A stretch of DNA of 64,000 nucleotides. It comes from an uncultured Alphaproteobacteria bacterium. GTDB lineage: Bacteria; Pseudomonadota; Alphaproteobacteria; UBA3830. The notes beneath the pieces were generated by a model. It saw only the letters and a program-made list of their open reading frames with translations. It searched no databases and was not told where the DNA came from. The stretch is taken from positions 32,693 to 96,692 of the forward strand of contig CALXQM010000010.1 of assembly GCA_944390765.1 (NCBI GenBank). Direction: 5' to 3'. The position numbers were made by a program, and so were the translations under genes. Of this stretch, positions 17,145-26,809 are shown piece after piece. How positions within the stretch are numbered: position 1 is the stretch's first letter; every line of letters starts with the position of its first letter.

Positions 17145-17990
17145 ATGTTACAAGCAACTTTAAAAGAACCCTTTACATTAAAAGGATTAGGTGTACATTC
17201 AGGAAAAGAATGTAGCGTAACTGTATATCCAGCAGAGGAAGATAATGGAATAATATTTAAACTTAAAAATTCTCAATCAGTCATTAAAGGAAATTTCTCT
17301 AACGTATCTGATACAAGAATGTGTACTCAAATTTCTAATACTGAAGGACAATCTCTAAAAACTATAGAACATTTAGTCGCCGCTTTGTACGGTTTAAAAA
17401 TTTCTAATGCTTTTATTGAAGTAAATGGAGGGGAAATACCTATATTGGACGGTAGCGCAAAACCATTCGCTTCTGAAATAAATAAAATAGGAGTAAAACA
17501 GCAATCGAAAAATCGTAAAATTATTAAAATTATTAAGAAAGTAAAAGTAACCGATAATGAAAAATATGAAGAATTATCATCGGGCGATTCATTCACATTT
17601 AATATAAAATGTGATTTTGTAAAAAAAGGTTTACTTACTTCTGAGATAAATTTTGATTTAAACAAGGATAATTTTTATGAAAATATAGCCCCTGCAAGAA
17701 CATTTGGATTTATATCAGATGTAGAAATTTTAAGGAAGAATAACCTAGCATTAGGAGCATCTTTAGAAAATACTGTTGTGTATGATAATTATGGAAAACC
17801 TATGAATGCTGGAGGATTGAGATTCGAAAACGAATCCGTAAAACACAAATTACTCGATGTTATTGGAGATTTGTCTTTATCAGGTTATTGGATTCAAGGG
17901 CATTTTTCTGCATTTTGTCCTAGTCATAAATTAAATAATATTTTATTGAAATTACTATTTAGCAATCCAGAAAATTATGAAATTTTGTAA
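17145..17990 (+). CDS. lpxC: UDP-3-O-acyl-N-acetylglucosamine deacetylase
   Basis: Zn-dependent committed step of lipid A synthesis. Start chosen at ATG 17145 (6 nt after TGAGG), where the conserved MLQATLKEPFTLKGLGVHSG begins; a longer frame back to TTG 17091 has no ribosome site. Zn ligands are His76 in IEHLVAALYG and His234 with Asp238 in KHKLLDVIGD; the catalytic His253 is in HFSAF. EVNGGEIPILDGSAKPF is the substrate-binding segment. 281 aa, somewhat shorter at the C-terminus than E. coli LpxC. Stop and next start share one base with tsaD. Confidence 0.96.
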   Translation: MLQATLKEPFTLKGLGVHSGKECSVTVYPAEEDNGIIFKLKNSQSVIKGNFSNVSDTRMCTQISNTEGQSLKTIEHLVAALYGLKISNAFIEVNGGEIPILDGSAKPFASEINKIGVKQQSKNRKIIKIIKKVKVTDNEKYEELSSGDSFTFNIKCDFVKKGLLTSEINFDLNKDNFYENIAPARTFGFISDVEILRKNNLALGASLENTVVYDNYGKPMNAGGLRFENESVKHKLLDVIGDLSLSGYWIQGHFSAFCPSHKLNNILLKLLFSNPENYEIL

Positions 17991-19006
17991 TGAATTATGT
18001 CTTAGGAATAGAATCGAGTTGTGATGAAACTGCGGCAGCTGTAGTTTCTGACTTCAGAGAAGTTTTATCTAATATTGTATATTCACAAATAGAAGAACAT
18101 AAACCTTACGGTGGAGTCGTGCCTGAAATAGCAGCCCGTTCCCATTTAGAAAAAATTGATATAGTTGTAAAAAACACTTTAGAAAAGGCTAATTTACAAT
18201 TATCTGACATAAGCGCTATTGCTGCAGCTTGTGGTCCTGGATTAATCGGAGGATTAATTGTAGGTGCAACATTTGCAAAAACATTATCTTTAGCTACTAA
18301 TATTCCATTTATTGCAATAAACCATATAGAAGCTCATGCGTTATCTGTTCGTATTACTGAAAATGTAGATTTTCCTTATTTATTAATGCTTGTTTCAGGT
18401 GGGCACTGCCAAATTTGCATTGTACACGATATTGATAAATTTGAAGTTATAGGAAAAACGATAGATGATTCAGTTGGAGAGTCGTTTGATAAGGTTTCTA
18501 AAATACTAGGTTTTGGATATCCAGGAGGGCCAGCTATTGAAAAAATATATTTTGAAGCTAATCCAGATAATTTTAAATTACCTCACCCAATTTGTATAAA
18601 AGGTAATTGTGATTTTTCTTTTTCAGGCTTAAAAACGGCGGTATTAACAGCAAGTGAAAAATGTTACTCTATCCAAGAGAAAAAGGATTTAGCTGCGAGT
18701 TTTCAAAAAACTGTAACGGAAATATTATCATTTAAAATGAAACAAGCTTTATCATTATGCCTTTCGAAAGGTATTAAAATTACATCTGCAGTTATTAGCG
18801 GAGGTGTAGCAGCAAATGTTATTATTCGTACAGCTTTGGATTCTATTTGTAAAGAGTTTGACATTCCATTTTTTGCTCCTCCCATTAAATTCTGTACAGA
18901 TAATGGTGCTATGATTGCTTGGGCCGGTATAGAAAAATTTCGAAAAAATAAATTTAATGATTTAAATTTTAAACCTCGCCCTAGATGGGCATTAGGTGAA
19001 TCATAA
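17990..19006 (+). CDS. tsaD: tRNA t6A threonylcarbamoyltransferase TsaD
   Basis: ASKHA-fold catalytic subunit transferring the threonylcarbamoyl group to A37. The N-terminus GIESSCDETAAAV, the metal-binding HIEAH (His112 and His116), SGGHCQI, GESFDKVSKILG.YPGGPAIEK, FSFSGLKTAV and the C-terminal FCTDNGAMIAW are all typical. 338 aa, normal length. It overlaps lpxC by one base (TAATG). Works with tsaE in this window. Confidence 0.97.
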   Translation: MNYVLGIESSCDETAAAVVSDFREVLSNIVYSQIEEHKPYGGVVPEIAARSHLEKIDIVVKNTLEKANLQLSDISAIAAACGPGLIGGLIVGATFAKTLSLATNIPFIAINHIEAHALSVRITENVDFPYLLMLVSGGHCQICIVHDIDKFEVIGKTIDDSVGESFDKVSKILGFGYPGGPAIEKIYFEANPDNFKLPHPICIKGNCDFSFSGLKTAVLTASEKCYSIQEKKDLAASFQKTVTEILSFKMKQALSLCLSKGIKITSAVISGGVAANVIIRTALDSICKEFDIPFFAPPIKFCTDNGAMIAWAGIEKFRKNKFNDLNFKPRPRWALGES

Positions 19007-19094
19007 TTATGGATTATTATCATTTAAAAGGATTAAACTAACTCATAGTCATTCTGAGTGTTCCACTTTTTACGAGGCAATCCATTCTTTCCAG

Positions 19095-19189
19095 CGTCAT
19101 TGCGAGGAGCGAAGCGACGTGGTAATCTATACGTCATGTGGAAGTACGTCAATAGATTCTCACGCTCGTTGCACTCGCTCAGAATGACG
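19095..19189 (+). repeat. MITE-like dispersed element, full copy 4 (short)
   Basis: 95 bp, from CGTCATTGCGAGGAGCGAAG to CACTCGCTCAGAATGACG, with a shorter interior than the other copies. Confidence 0.78.
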
Positions 19190-19275
19190 AGCGAGGGAAG
19201 GCGCTCAGAGTAATGCGAGAGGGAGAGAGTGTGTTCGCTCAGAATTACGCCTAGAGGACGTGAGGAAAGTGCCTA

Positions 19276-19321
19276 TAGCGTCATCACGCGGAGCCATACA
19301 GTCTCCGCCTCTTCCACTTTT
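19276..19321 (-). repeat. Second dispersed repeat family, copy 3
   Basis: On the minus strand: AAAAGTGGAAGAGGCGGAGA, then CTGTATGGCTCCGCGTGATG, then ACGCTA. Best-preserved copy of the family. Confidence 0.65.
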
Positions 19322-19406
19322 CATAATTGCTTGGATTCTTCCTTTCTCTCGTCATAATGAGTATCCTTCTCTTTCCAGCATCATTACAGTGAGCTATCTC
19401 TCTGCG

Positions 19407-19441
19407 TCATTACGAGGAGCGAAGCGACGTGGTAATCTATA
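19407..19441 (+). repeat. Left half of MITE-like element
   Basis: CGTCATTACGAGGAGCGAAG followed by CGACGTGGTAATCTA; the right half is missing. Confidence 0.7.
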
Positions 19442-19683
19442 ATAGCTCGCTTTAGTAATTTGGAGGTATTAACTCCGCGGTAATCTATGGTATGGCAGTC
19501 CATCTACTCGTTTTAGAGTGATCCATATTACATTCTGTATAAATAAAAATTATTTTTAAGAAAAAAATTTATAAATTAATTCATAAAATTTAATCATATT
19601 TAATAATTTATTAAATACTTTTCATAAATATATAATTTATATAAAATACAAAATATATTTGCGTAAATACGCTAGGAAATGAA

Positions 19684-22600
19684 ATGAAAATAAAGGTAAA
19701 ATCTTTAATAAATAAACTTTTTTCTAAAGAAAAAAGAGGTTTTGCTCTTATTCTAGTTGCTATTTTTATTCCTGTGGCATTGATTGGAATACAATACGGA
19801 ATAAAACTCGTAAAAAAATCTGATCAAGATGTAAGTACATTTGAAACACCGTATGCAGTTATCCAAAAAATAGCGAATAATTTTAATCCAGGACGTTCCT
19901 GGGATGAACAATATGAAGGTTTATATTCATTAGGGGCACAAGAATACAATAATCGTTATTATAATGTTAGTAAGAGTATGATATTTACACCGAAGTTAAA
20001 TCACTTATTAACGAAACAAACTATTTCTTATACAGCAAAAAATTATGTTGATTTTTATAATACTCACAGTAGATTGGGATCTCTTCATTACAAAAGTTAT
20101 GAAAAATTAAATTTTTTATACACTTCCCCATTATTTTTTGATTCAATGACCTATTGTACTCCAGTTTATGACCAGTATCTCACCTTTAGTAATAACGACG
20201 GTATTATTCAGGGCATTATACATAGCGAAAAATATCAAGATAATCTTACCGAAGAAGCTTCATCCGGAGATTATATTCCTGAATATGAGGAAAAAGCAAA
20301 TGAGATGCGAATTGAAATAAATACAACCAACAACCAGATAATCGGTACATTTCCTAGAATAAAAAGAAAAGCTACAGCGACGTTACCAAAATGTAATGTT
20401 GATGTAATTTTAGCAATACCAACAAATCATGCAGCGTGTACAGAAGACAACTCAAATGATTCAGGGTTAGCTAATTCATCAAATTCAAATAGTATTAAAA
20501 GAACGCCTATTCGTCAAATAGCATCCGCTTGCCAGGATTTTTTAAGAAATAATTTTCTTCACACGGTTGGAGTGGCTGTGGGAGTTATTCCTTATTCAGG
20601 GAAAATATCATTACCACCGGATAGAAGTGCTTGGGCAACACGTTATAACATGTCTCCTATTGATCCAGAAGAAACATTAGTCAAATATCCTTATATTATT
20701 CAAGCGATGTTTTATGGTTCAGATGGTCAATTTGGAGGAGAGTTAATAGATGATTCCAATGGAAGAAGTGATGATAATTACGGAATATATAAAGAGTGGG
20801 GAACATTGAGTATAGGTCTTCCAATTATGAGTAGACGAGGTAAAGAGACTATATATAGAGGAATACGTATATATAATATGGATAAAATAATCAATTTTGA
20901 TGAGCCAGCAACAGACGAAAGTAAATTTATACAAATGAACCCTAATCCTTGCTATTTAGGATATTGTAATGCTTTAGCGATGCTATGTGAAAGAAATTGT
21001 CCAACATATTGGGCAAATCCTTATTATATTATCGAACTTACTGCTGATATACAGAGTGTAATACATGATTTAGAACTATTTATACCTTTCGATGATCCAC
21101 ATAATAAATCTAACTTCTTATTTTTACCTGTTGTTTGGGCAGGAAATCTTTTAAGTTCTTGGACCAAACACCCTTCGGATTTAGATCAATCAGCAAGCGT
21201 CAAAGAGCCAAGACGAAGTGAAAAAAAACAAGTTGTAATTATAATAGCTAATGCTCCCGATAATTTTGAGCCTGTTGAATTGACCTATTTAGGCTTTAAT
21301 AACGATGCTTCAGAAGTGCCAATGTTTGAAAGTGATACAGCTCAATTTAGTAACGATGGATACGTATTTAAAGATGGAGGATATCAAGGTGTAAAAGGCG
21401 CAATAAAATGTAGCATTAGTGGAGCACATATTACGGAAGGTACAGGATTAGTTTCTGATGGAGAACAAACTATGAAAATTTCCTTTCCTCATAAAAGTAT
21501 AGTAAAAATAGTGGCATCTCGTGGAGATCCTGCCACTGTTACATTTTTTGAAGATAACGGAGTGGAGGATAATGTCATTACAGACCCTGCGACGGGAGAA
21601 GATTATTCTTTGACAGAAACATTCGAAAAAGAAGACACGAATAATAATACATCTAAAAAATCTAGAACTCATAAAGTTATTGGTACCGCTAATTTCTTCT
21701 TTAATGGAGATACTAATATTAGAAACATGATTAATAATAAAGTTGCTTTGCAGGACATTTCAACGACTGGAGGAAAAAATTTCGGGCATAATTTGTCTGT
21801 AAAAAAATTGAAATATAGAGCTAAAAGATGTCATTTAAATCGTTCAACTTTATCAAATCAAGTTTTACGTTTTTACGGATATTATAATAAGAATGAATTA
21901 AATAAGGATTTAATAGAAAATGCAGATTGTCATTCAGACAGTCAAAATATAATAAGAATGGATCCTGGAATTGACTGCTCAGATAATGCAAAAGAAGATT
22001 CAAAAGGAACTGATGGTTCTAGTAAAAAATGGGGATATTCAACAAGTTCTACAGGGGATTATATTAATTCTTACAATTTCCAACCTAAATTCAAAGGGGT
22101 ACGAAATCCAAGTAGAATAGTCTATGCTACTGATAATTTCCCGGATAGTAATGTATTGTATACTGGCGGTGATGATTATTTAATGACAATTTATAATAAA
22201 AATAATAGTACATGGGAAAGAAAGGATTCTGTTCAATCTGAAATAAATTCAAATAAAGTATTATACAGAGTTACCGAGTTTGGCAGTTATGATACAGGAA
22301 CAGACTATTCTCAGATATTTTTTGGTAGATATCAATATTATAGTAAACTAGCTTATTATGATGACTATGTTTCTAAAAAAACGAGGACACGTAATGTATA
22401 TCAAACAATAAAAACAATACGTAATTATTCTAATCAGTGTAAACGACCTAATTCAGTACCACATACAACTTCAGGAAATAACACAAATACATCGTATACA
22501 TGTGATTATGAAAATACAAATGCAGGTGTATGTTGTTTTGATCATGGGCAATTTACAGGTAAAGTAGCGCCTTATAGTTTTAATGAAGGTGATAACAACA

Positions 22601-25600
22601 AAAATTCATTTGCATGTAATACCATAAATTGGAATGATAAATATCCAGATTCACCTAATAACTGGGAATATTATAACGCTTCCTATGCGCCATATAAAGA
22701 TAAAAAATTACAATATCATTGTAATTCAATTGGGAAACGGATGGAAAATAAACAAACATGTGATCATCCTGATTGTCGCCCTAAAGTAGAATTCAAAACA
22801 CAATTTAGACAAGCACAAAAACAAAGTGTTGATTGTACTTATGATGGTTGCCCCGAATTCAGCAGTAATCCCAAAACAACTTTTATTTCATATCCAGAAT
22901 ATGAATGTGATGAGTGTAATTATAACGGTGATAAGACATCGTGTAATAAATGTAATGGAAGCGGTACACAATATTCAGATGCGAAAACAGATGATGCTGT
23001 AAAGTCAGATAATAACATACAAATAGAAAAATGGGTAGAGAGTGAGGAAATGAAAAGGCAATATGTGTTTGAAAGTATGGATCCGACTGGCAAGGTATTA
23101 TCTAAAACTTATAAGATTTGTGATACAAATGGAAATAACTGTCAAAATTCAAATAAACCAAATACAGATTTAAAAAATAAAATATCTGATTTCTCTTCAG
23201 GAAAATATGAATTATCTAACTATAGATATAATCTATATAATTTTTTTCTTTTAAGTGCTAACACTGTTGAGCAGACTAACTTTTATGAGTATGAGGAAAG
23301 TACTAATGAATGTACTAAAGTCGATGATCATCATATTAAGTCTACAGGTGATGATAAATTAAAAAATAATCAAGGTATATTTTTGTTAGAAGAATCAGGA
23401 GCTGGAAAAGATCCTAATCTTACGATCGATGAAACAAATTGGGTATGTTTTTGTGGGGATGCAGATTTAAATTTGGAGTTTATTGCTAGAATTTCTACAT
23501 CTATGAATTTTGCACACATTAAAAATGAAACATTCCGTGTATCTTTTGATAATCAAGCTGTTACTAATACTACAGGAACAGAAATACATACATTTTCAGA
23601 TGATGCAGATACTCGAACATTTTATATTATTCCTGAACAAATAATGGATGAAAAAGACGAGGATGATAACTATTATATAGAATTAAAGCTGAAGGATAAT
23701 GTGAGTATTGTCTCGATAGAAATAAATAATCGACCTTATAAAATCGAAAAATCAGGTGATATAATGTTCGGTGGGGAAAGCATGGAAAATATAACAAAAA
23801 ATGTATCATCAAAAGAAACATTAGAATTTGTTACAAATCTTAAAGAACCTTTTCAATGCGACGTTGTAGTACCATATTTTTGGATAGATAAAACTGATTT
23901 TAGGCAAGAAGAAGGGAGTACATGTGTTTATTGTAATACAACAGGATTTGAGACTACAGTAACAGTCGAAGTTCCATCTAAAGGAAACTGTCAAGTAAAA
24001 AAAATATTGCCAACGAAGTGTAGTATAATGTCTAGTAGAAAATTGAAATCTATAAAGATAAATGGTTATACGATTCCACAAGCATCAATATATAATTTAC
24101 AGACAATATCAAATAATGATGGTTCATATAAACAGTGGGATAGTAGCAAAAGATTAGTTACAACTTGGAATGAAAGTGAAATGGAATCAGGCACCATTAT
24201 ACAAAAATCATTTGATGGTTCAGTAAAAGATTCGGGTTTTGAAATGAATGACGGTTGTAATTTTGTATATTTAAATTTTAAAAATATTAGAGAGAGTAGA
24301 AATTGCAATAAGTGGCCAAATTCAGTAACGGGGGAAACATGCGGTAATTTCAAAAGCACATACAGTTATTATAATAGGGATGCAGAGTACTATATTTCAA
24401 CAAGTGGGAATGGAGTTAGTTTGTCTGATTTATTGCTTTGTCCAAGATTGCGAGTCAATGCACACAAAGATGCAAATTGTGGATATACACAAGTATATTA
24501 TGGAGAAAATGGTGGACAGCTGATGACGGGTAACAAATATAAAAGTATTACGGGAATTGGTTACTGTAAAAAGAAAGAACATGCCACTGCTAGTATAACA
24601 GGTTGCGGTGTAATTGATAACGTTACGTATTTACAACAAGAAGTGTCACCAAATCTAGATTATGTAAATAGTATGGGGAAAGATAAATATAATTATCCTG
24701 GTACAGCTACCGTAACATGTGGAATACAAGCGGTAAAGCATGATGAAATAGAAGAGGAAAAATTGGATAAAATAACACCTATTGGCAGTTTTTATGATAG
24801 TGGTTTAGGATATATATATAACAATATAACTGTATCAAATATATATATTAATGCTAATAAGCCACTAAATTCATATGAAGAATTATACAGTAATGGACAA
24901 TTTGATGGAACAACTAAAGGTCTTGGGGAAAAAACTACAGTTACAATACAAAAATCAGAATTTAATACTAAATCAGGTACGAATTATCGTTCACCATCTT
25001 ATAAAGTTAAAAATGCTATTCTATCATTAGAAAATGCTGGTGGGCAAATAGGACATAAATACATAAATAGTAGTAATAATAACTACATAACAGTTGAAAT
25101 TTCTCCTGATGAATATAATTTTGAATTACAAAATGATGGGAAATATCATGTAAAGTTGGATTGTAAGAATGTTCAACTTTCTAATTTTAGATTCTCTAAT
25201 ACTGAGAAGGATGTTAAAGTTTACGATCACCCAGACATTAAAAAATCTAATGAAAATGGTAAAGCTGTGCAAAATATTAGAATTTTTGATGGAGGTGGGA
25301 TTAATGGAGAAAATAACACAGATACTTCTAAAATTTACGGTGATATGGCAGTTAGTTTAGGTAATTACAAGTGGTCACCAGTCCAAAAACTATTTTATTA
25401 TGTAAAGAAAAATAGAGGTGAAGATAAATTTTCTCCAAATAATACAATAGGGGATTTTTTCGTGAATATTTGGGATCAAAATGATGATATTCCCCCTATT
25501 AAATGGAAATTGAAAGGAGAAATACAAAATAACATATATAATGATCCTGATTTTGGTGAATTTAAAAATAATTACGGCTTTTCAGGATTACATCGTATGT

Positions 25601-26037
25601 TTATTCCTTATGGATTATATGGTTCAGGTAATAATATTACTGCCGGATTCTCGGAAGCTAATAATTCTGCCCTTGTTTTTGCTGGATTTACAATTCCTGC
25701 AAACTTTATGTTAATTAACAATAGATATCAACAGGTTTCTAGCTCTGACGGCATAGCTACAGAGGTTACAGAACCAAATACAGTATTACCGCAAGTTGCT
25801 TTGGATGCATGTAGTAAATTAAAATCTTTTGCAACAGGAAAAGAAGCGCCAGACATTTATTTAATTAAATATAGGACAAATGAAATTTTATCACTAGAAT
25901 CTTGCGTCAATGGAGATAAGGTTCTGACTGCTTCATCAGAAGATGATTTAAAGAAAGTTCTATCTGATTTAGCTATAACAATAAAACAAAATAATTTGAA
26001 AAATGATTTAATAATAGAAATGGAGGATGTGAAGTAG
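19684..26037 (+). CDS. Giant TadG-like envelope protein with split vWA-like domain, 2117 aa
   Basis: N-terminal region resembles TadG-type Flp-pilus-associated proteins: a basic stretch, then one hydrophobic segment (RGFALILVAIFIPVALIGIQ, about 18-38). From about residue 238 there are vWA-like strands (CNVDVILAIPTN, then a helix and VGVAVGVIPYSG), but the MIDAS DxSxS is lost. A strand QVVIIIANAPDNF lies at about 515. The expected closing part of the domain (APDIYLIKYRTNEILSLESC, then ASSEDDLKKVLSDLA) appears only at about 2055-2110. The intervening roughly 1500 residues are Asn, Tyr, Ser and Cys rich, with Cys clusters such as CDECNYNGDKTSCNKCNGSG. Probably exported and surface-anchored. Function unknown; a TadE-like gene lies at 59.6 kb. 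Confidence 0.6.
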   Translation: MKIKVKSLINKLFSKEKRGFALILVAIFIPVALIGIQYGIKLVKKSDQDVSTFETPYAVIQKIANNFNPGRSWDEQYEGLYSLGAQEYNNRYYNVSKSMIFTPKLNHLLTKQTISYTAKNYVDFYNTHSRLGSLHYKSYEKLNFLYTSPLFFDSMTYCTPVYDQYLTFSNNDGIIQGIIHSEKYQDNLTEEASSGDYIPEYEEKANEMRIEINTTNNQIIGTFPRIKRKATATLPKCNVDVILAIPTNHAACTEDNSNDSGLANSSNSNSIKRTPIRQIASACQDFLRNNFLHTVGVAVGVIPYSGKISLPPDRSAWATRYNMSPIDPEETLVKYPYIIQAMFYGSDGQFGGELIDDSNGRSDDNYGIYKEWGTLSIGLPIMSRRGKETIYRGIRIYNMDKIINFDEPATDESKFIQMNPNPCYLGYCNALAMLCERNCPTYWANPYYIIELTADIQSVIHDLELFIPFDDPHNKSNFLFLPVVWAGNLLSSWTKHPSDLDQSASVKEPRRSEKKQVVIIIANAPDNFEPVELTYLGFNNDASEVPMFESDTAQFSNDGYVFKDGGYQGVKGAIKCSISGAHITEGTGLVSDGEQTMKISFPHKSIVKIVASRGDPATVTFFEDNGVEDNVITDPATGEDYSLTETFEKEDTNNNTSKKSRTHKVIGTANFFFNGDTNIRNMINNKVALQDISTTGGKNFGHNLSVKKLKYRAKRCHLNRSTLSNQVLRFYGYYNKNELNKDLIENADCHSDSQNIIRMDPGIDCSDNAKEDSKGTDGSSKKWGYSTSSTGDYINSYNFQPKFKGVRNPSRIVYATDNFPDSNVLYTGGDDYLMTIYNKNNSTWERKDSVQSEINSNKVLYRVTEFGSYDTGTDYSQIFFGRYQYYSKLAYYDDYVSKKTRTRNVYQTIKTIRNYSNQCKRPNSVPHTTSGNNTNTSYTCDYENTNAGVCCFDHGQFTGKVAPYSFNEGDNNKNSFACNTINWNDKYPDSPNNWEYYNASYAPYKDKKLQYHCNSIGKRMENKQTCDHPDCRPKVEFKTQFRQAQKQSVDCTYDGCPEFSSNPKTTFISYPEYECDECNYNGDKTSCNKCNGSGTQYSDAKTDDAVKSDNNIQIEKWVESEEMKRQYVFESMDPTGKVLSKTYKICDTNGNNCQNSNKPNTDLKNKISDFSSGKYELSNYRYNLYNFFLLSANTVEQTNFYEYEESTNECTKVDDHHIKSTGDDKLKNNQGIFLLEESGAGKDPNLTIDETNWVCFCGDADLNLEFIARISTSMNFAHIKNETFRVSFDNQAVTNTTGTEIHTFSDDADTRTFYIIPEQIMDEKDEDDNYYIELKLKDNVSIVSIEINNRPYKIEKSGDIMFGGESMENITKNVSSKETLEFVTNLKEPFQCDVVVPYFWIDKTDFRQEEGSTCVYCNTTGFETTVTVEVPSKGNCQVKKILPTKCSIMSSRKLKSIKINGYTIPQASIYNLQTISNNDGSYKQWDSSKRLVTTWNESEMESGTIIQKSFDGSVKDSGFEMNDGCNFVYLNFKNIRESRNCNKWPNSVTGETCGNFKSTYSYYNRDAEYYISTSGNGVSLSDLLLCPRLRVNAHKDANCGYTQVYYGENGGQLMTGNKYKSITGIGYCKKKEHATASITGCGVIDNVTYLQQEVSPNLDYVNSMGKDKYNYPGTATVTCGIQAVKHDEIEEEKLDKITPIGSFYDSGLGYIYNNITVSNIYINANKPLNSYEELYSNGQFDGTTKGLGEKTTVTIQKSEFNTKSGTNYRSPSYKVKNAILSLENAGGQIGHKYINSSNNNYITVEISPDEYNFELQNDGKYHVKLDCKNVQLSNFRFSNTEKDVKVYDHPDIKKSNENGKAVQNIRIFDGGGINGENNTDTSKIYGDMAVSLGNYKWSPVQKLFYYVKKNRGEDKFSPNNTIGDFFVNIWDQNDDIPPIKWKLKGEIQNNIYNDPDFGEFKNNYGFSGLHRMFIPYGLYGSGNNITAGFSEANNSALVFAGFTIPANFMLINNRYQQVSSSDGIATEVTEPNTVLPQVALDACSKLKSFATGKEAPDIYLIKYRTNEILSLESCVNGDKVLTASSEDDLKKVLSDLAITIKQNNLKNDLIIEMEDVK

Positions 26038-26205
26038 ATTATAGAAGTTTTATGTGTCACAATTATTACTATGGAATAAGAGGGAAAGGCAGAACTTATA
26101 CTGTGCATGACGACGATGTGAACACCTTCTTTATAATCCCTAGCCATTCTGAACGATTATTCTTCCACAGCTTTCATTATTCTAAGTGAAAACATAACCA
26201 TTACA

Positions 26206-26321
26206 CGTCATTCTGAGCGAACGGAGTGAGCGTGAGAATCTATTTTAGTACTTTCATCATATTACCGTTAGAATCATCTTATAGTTATAGATTGCAACGT
26301 CGCTCCGCTCCTCGCAATGAC
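26206..26321 (-). repeat. MITE-like dispersed element, full copy 5 (inverted)
   Basis: 116 bp between CGTCATTCTGAGCGAACG and CGCTCCTCGCAATGACG. Interior related to the copies at 6912 and 13381. Confidence 0.78.
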
Positions 26322-26357
26322 GCTAAAGGGAGGATACTCCTCGTAGTGACGACAAAC

Positions 26358-26397
26358 GGAAGAGGCGAAGCCTATATGGCTTTGTGTAATGACGCTA
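26358..26397 (+). repeat. Second dispersed repeat family, copy 4
   Basis: GGAAGAGGCGAAGCCTATAT, then GGCTTTGTGTAATGACGCTA; same order of words as the other three copies. Confidence 0.6.
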
Positions 26398-26518
26398 AAG
26401 GTTAATGACGAAATGTAGAAATTTCCAATTACTATGCCATTAGGTGGCATTCTGAGAGAAAACACTTCCTTTCTCGCTTCATTCTGAGCGAAAATATAAC
26501 CATTACACGCCATCATAT

Positions 26519-26556
26519 GTCATTCTGAGCGAACAGAGTGAGCGTGAGAATCTATT
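26519..26556 (-). repeat. Right half of MITE-like element (inverted)
   Basis: GTCATTCTGAGCGAACAG, then AGTGAGCGTGAGAATCTATT; the other half is absent. Confidence 0.65.
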
Positions 26557-26672
26557 ATTTAGACCTTGCTTCTCTATTTCTACAAATTTATAAAATCTAT
26601 CTAATATTTACTAATACTTGAGAAAAATTTTTAGGTGTTTTGGATTATTAAAAATTTCCGAAAACCAAAAAA

Positions 26673-26762
26673 TGGCGGACAGAGCGAGATTCGAACTCGC
26701 GAAAGAGTTACCCCTTTGCCGGTTTTCAAGACCGGTGCCTTCAACCACTCGGCCATCTGTCC
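26673..26762 (-). tRNA. tRNA-Ser(UGA)
   Basis: Class II tRNA with a long variable arm. Acceptor GGACAGA/TCTGTCC, D arm with GGCCGAGTGG, anticodon stem CCGGT/ACCGG around loop CTTGAAA giving UGA, variable arm around GCAAAGGGGTAACTCTTTCGC, T arm GTTCGAATC, discriminator G and encoded CCA. Confidence 0.96.
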
Positions 26763-26809
26763 AAATTAGATAAAATGTAAATTGTTTTTATAAAAATTTC
26801 AATAAAGAA

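Larger units (their letters stand above)
19007..19683. other. Repeat-filled gap and AT-rich leader before the giant gene
   Basis: The first 500 bp carry a MITE-like element, a copy of the second repeat family, a left half element and degenerate CTCAGAATGACG-like words (for example near 19240). The last 150 bp are extremely AT-rich, with a small GCGTA-AA-TACGC hairpin at 19661-19672 and AGGAAATGA ahead of the ATG at 19684. No gene seen. Confidence 0.7.
26038..26672. other. Repeat-filled gap between giant gene and tRNA-Ser
   Basis: Holds a full inverted MITE-like element, one copy of the second repeat family, a right-half element and several TCATTCTGAGCGAA-type words (about 26150-26190 and 26450-26500). 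The remaining stretch (26557-26672) is plain AT-rich sequence. No gene seen. Confidence 0.7.

Noticed and set aside
25857..26147. A 96-codon minus-strand frame over the end of the giant gene
   Set aside because: Antisense to coding sequence that matches the vWA closing segment.
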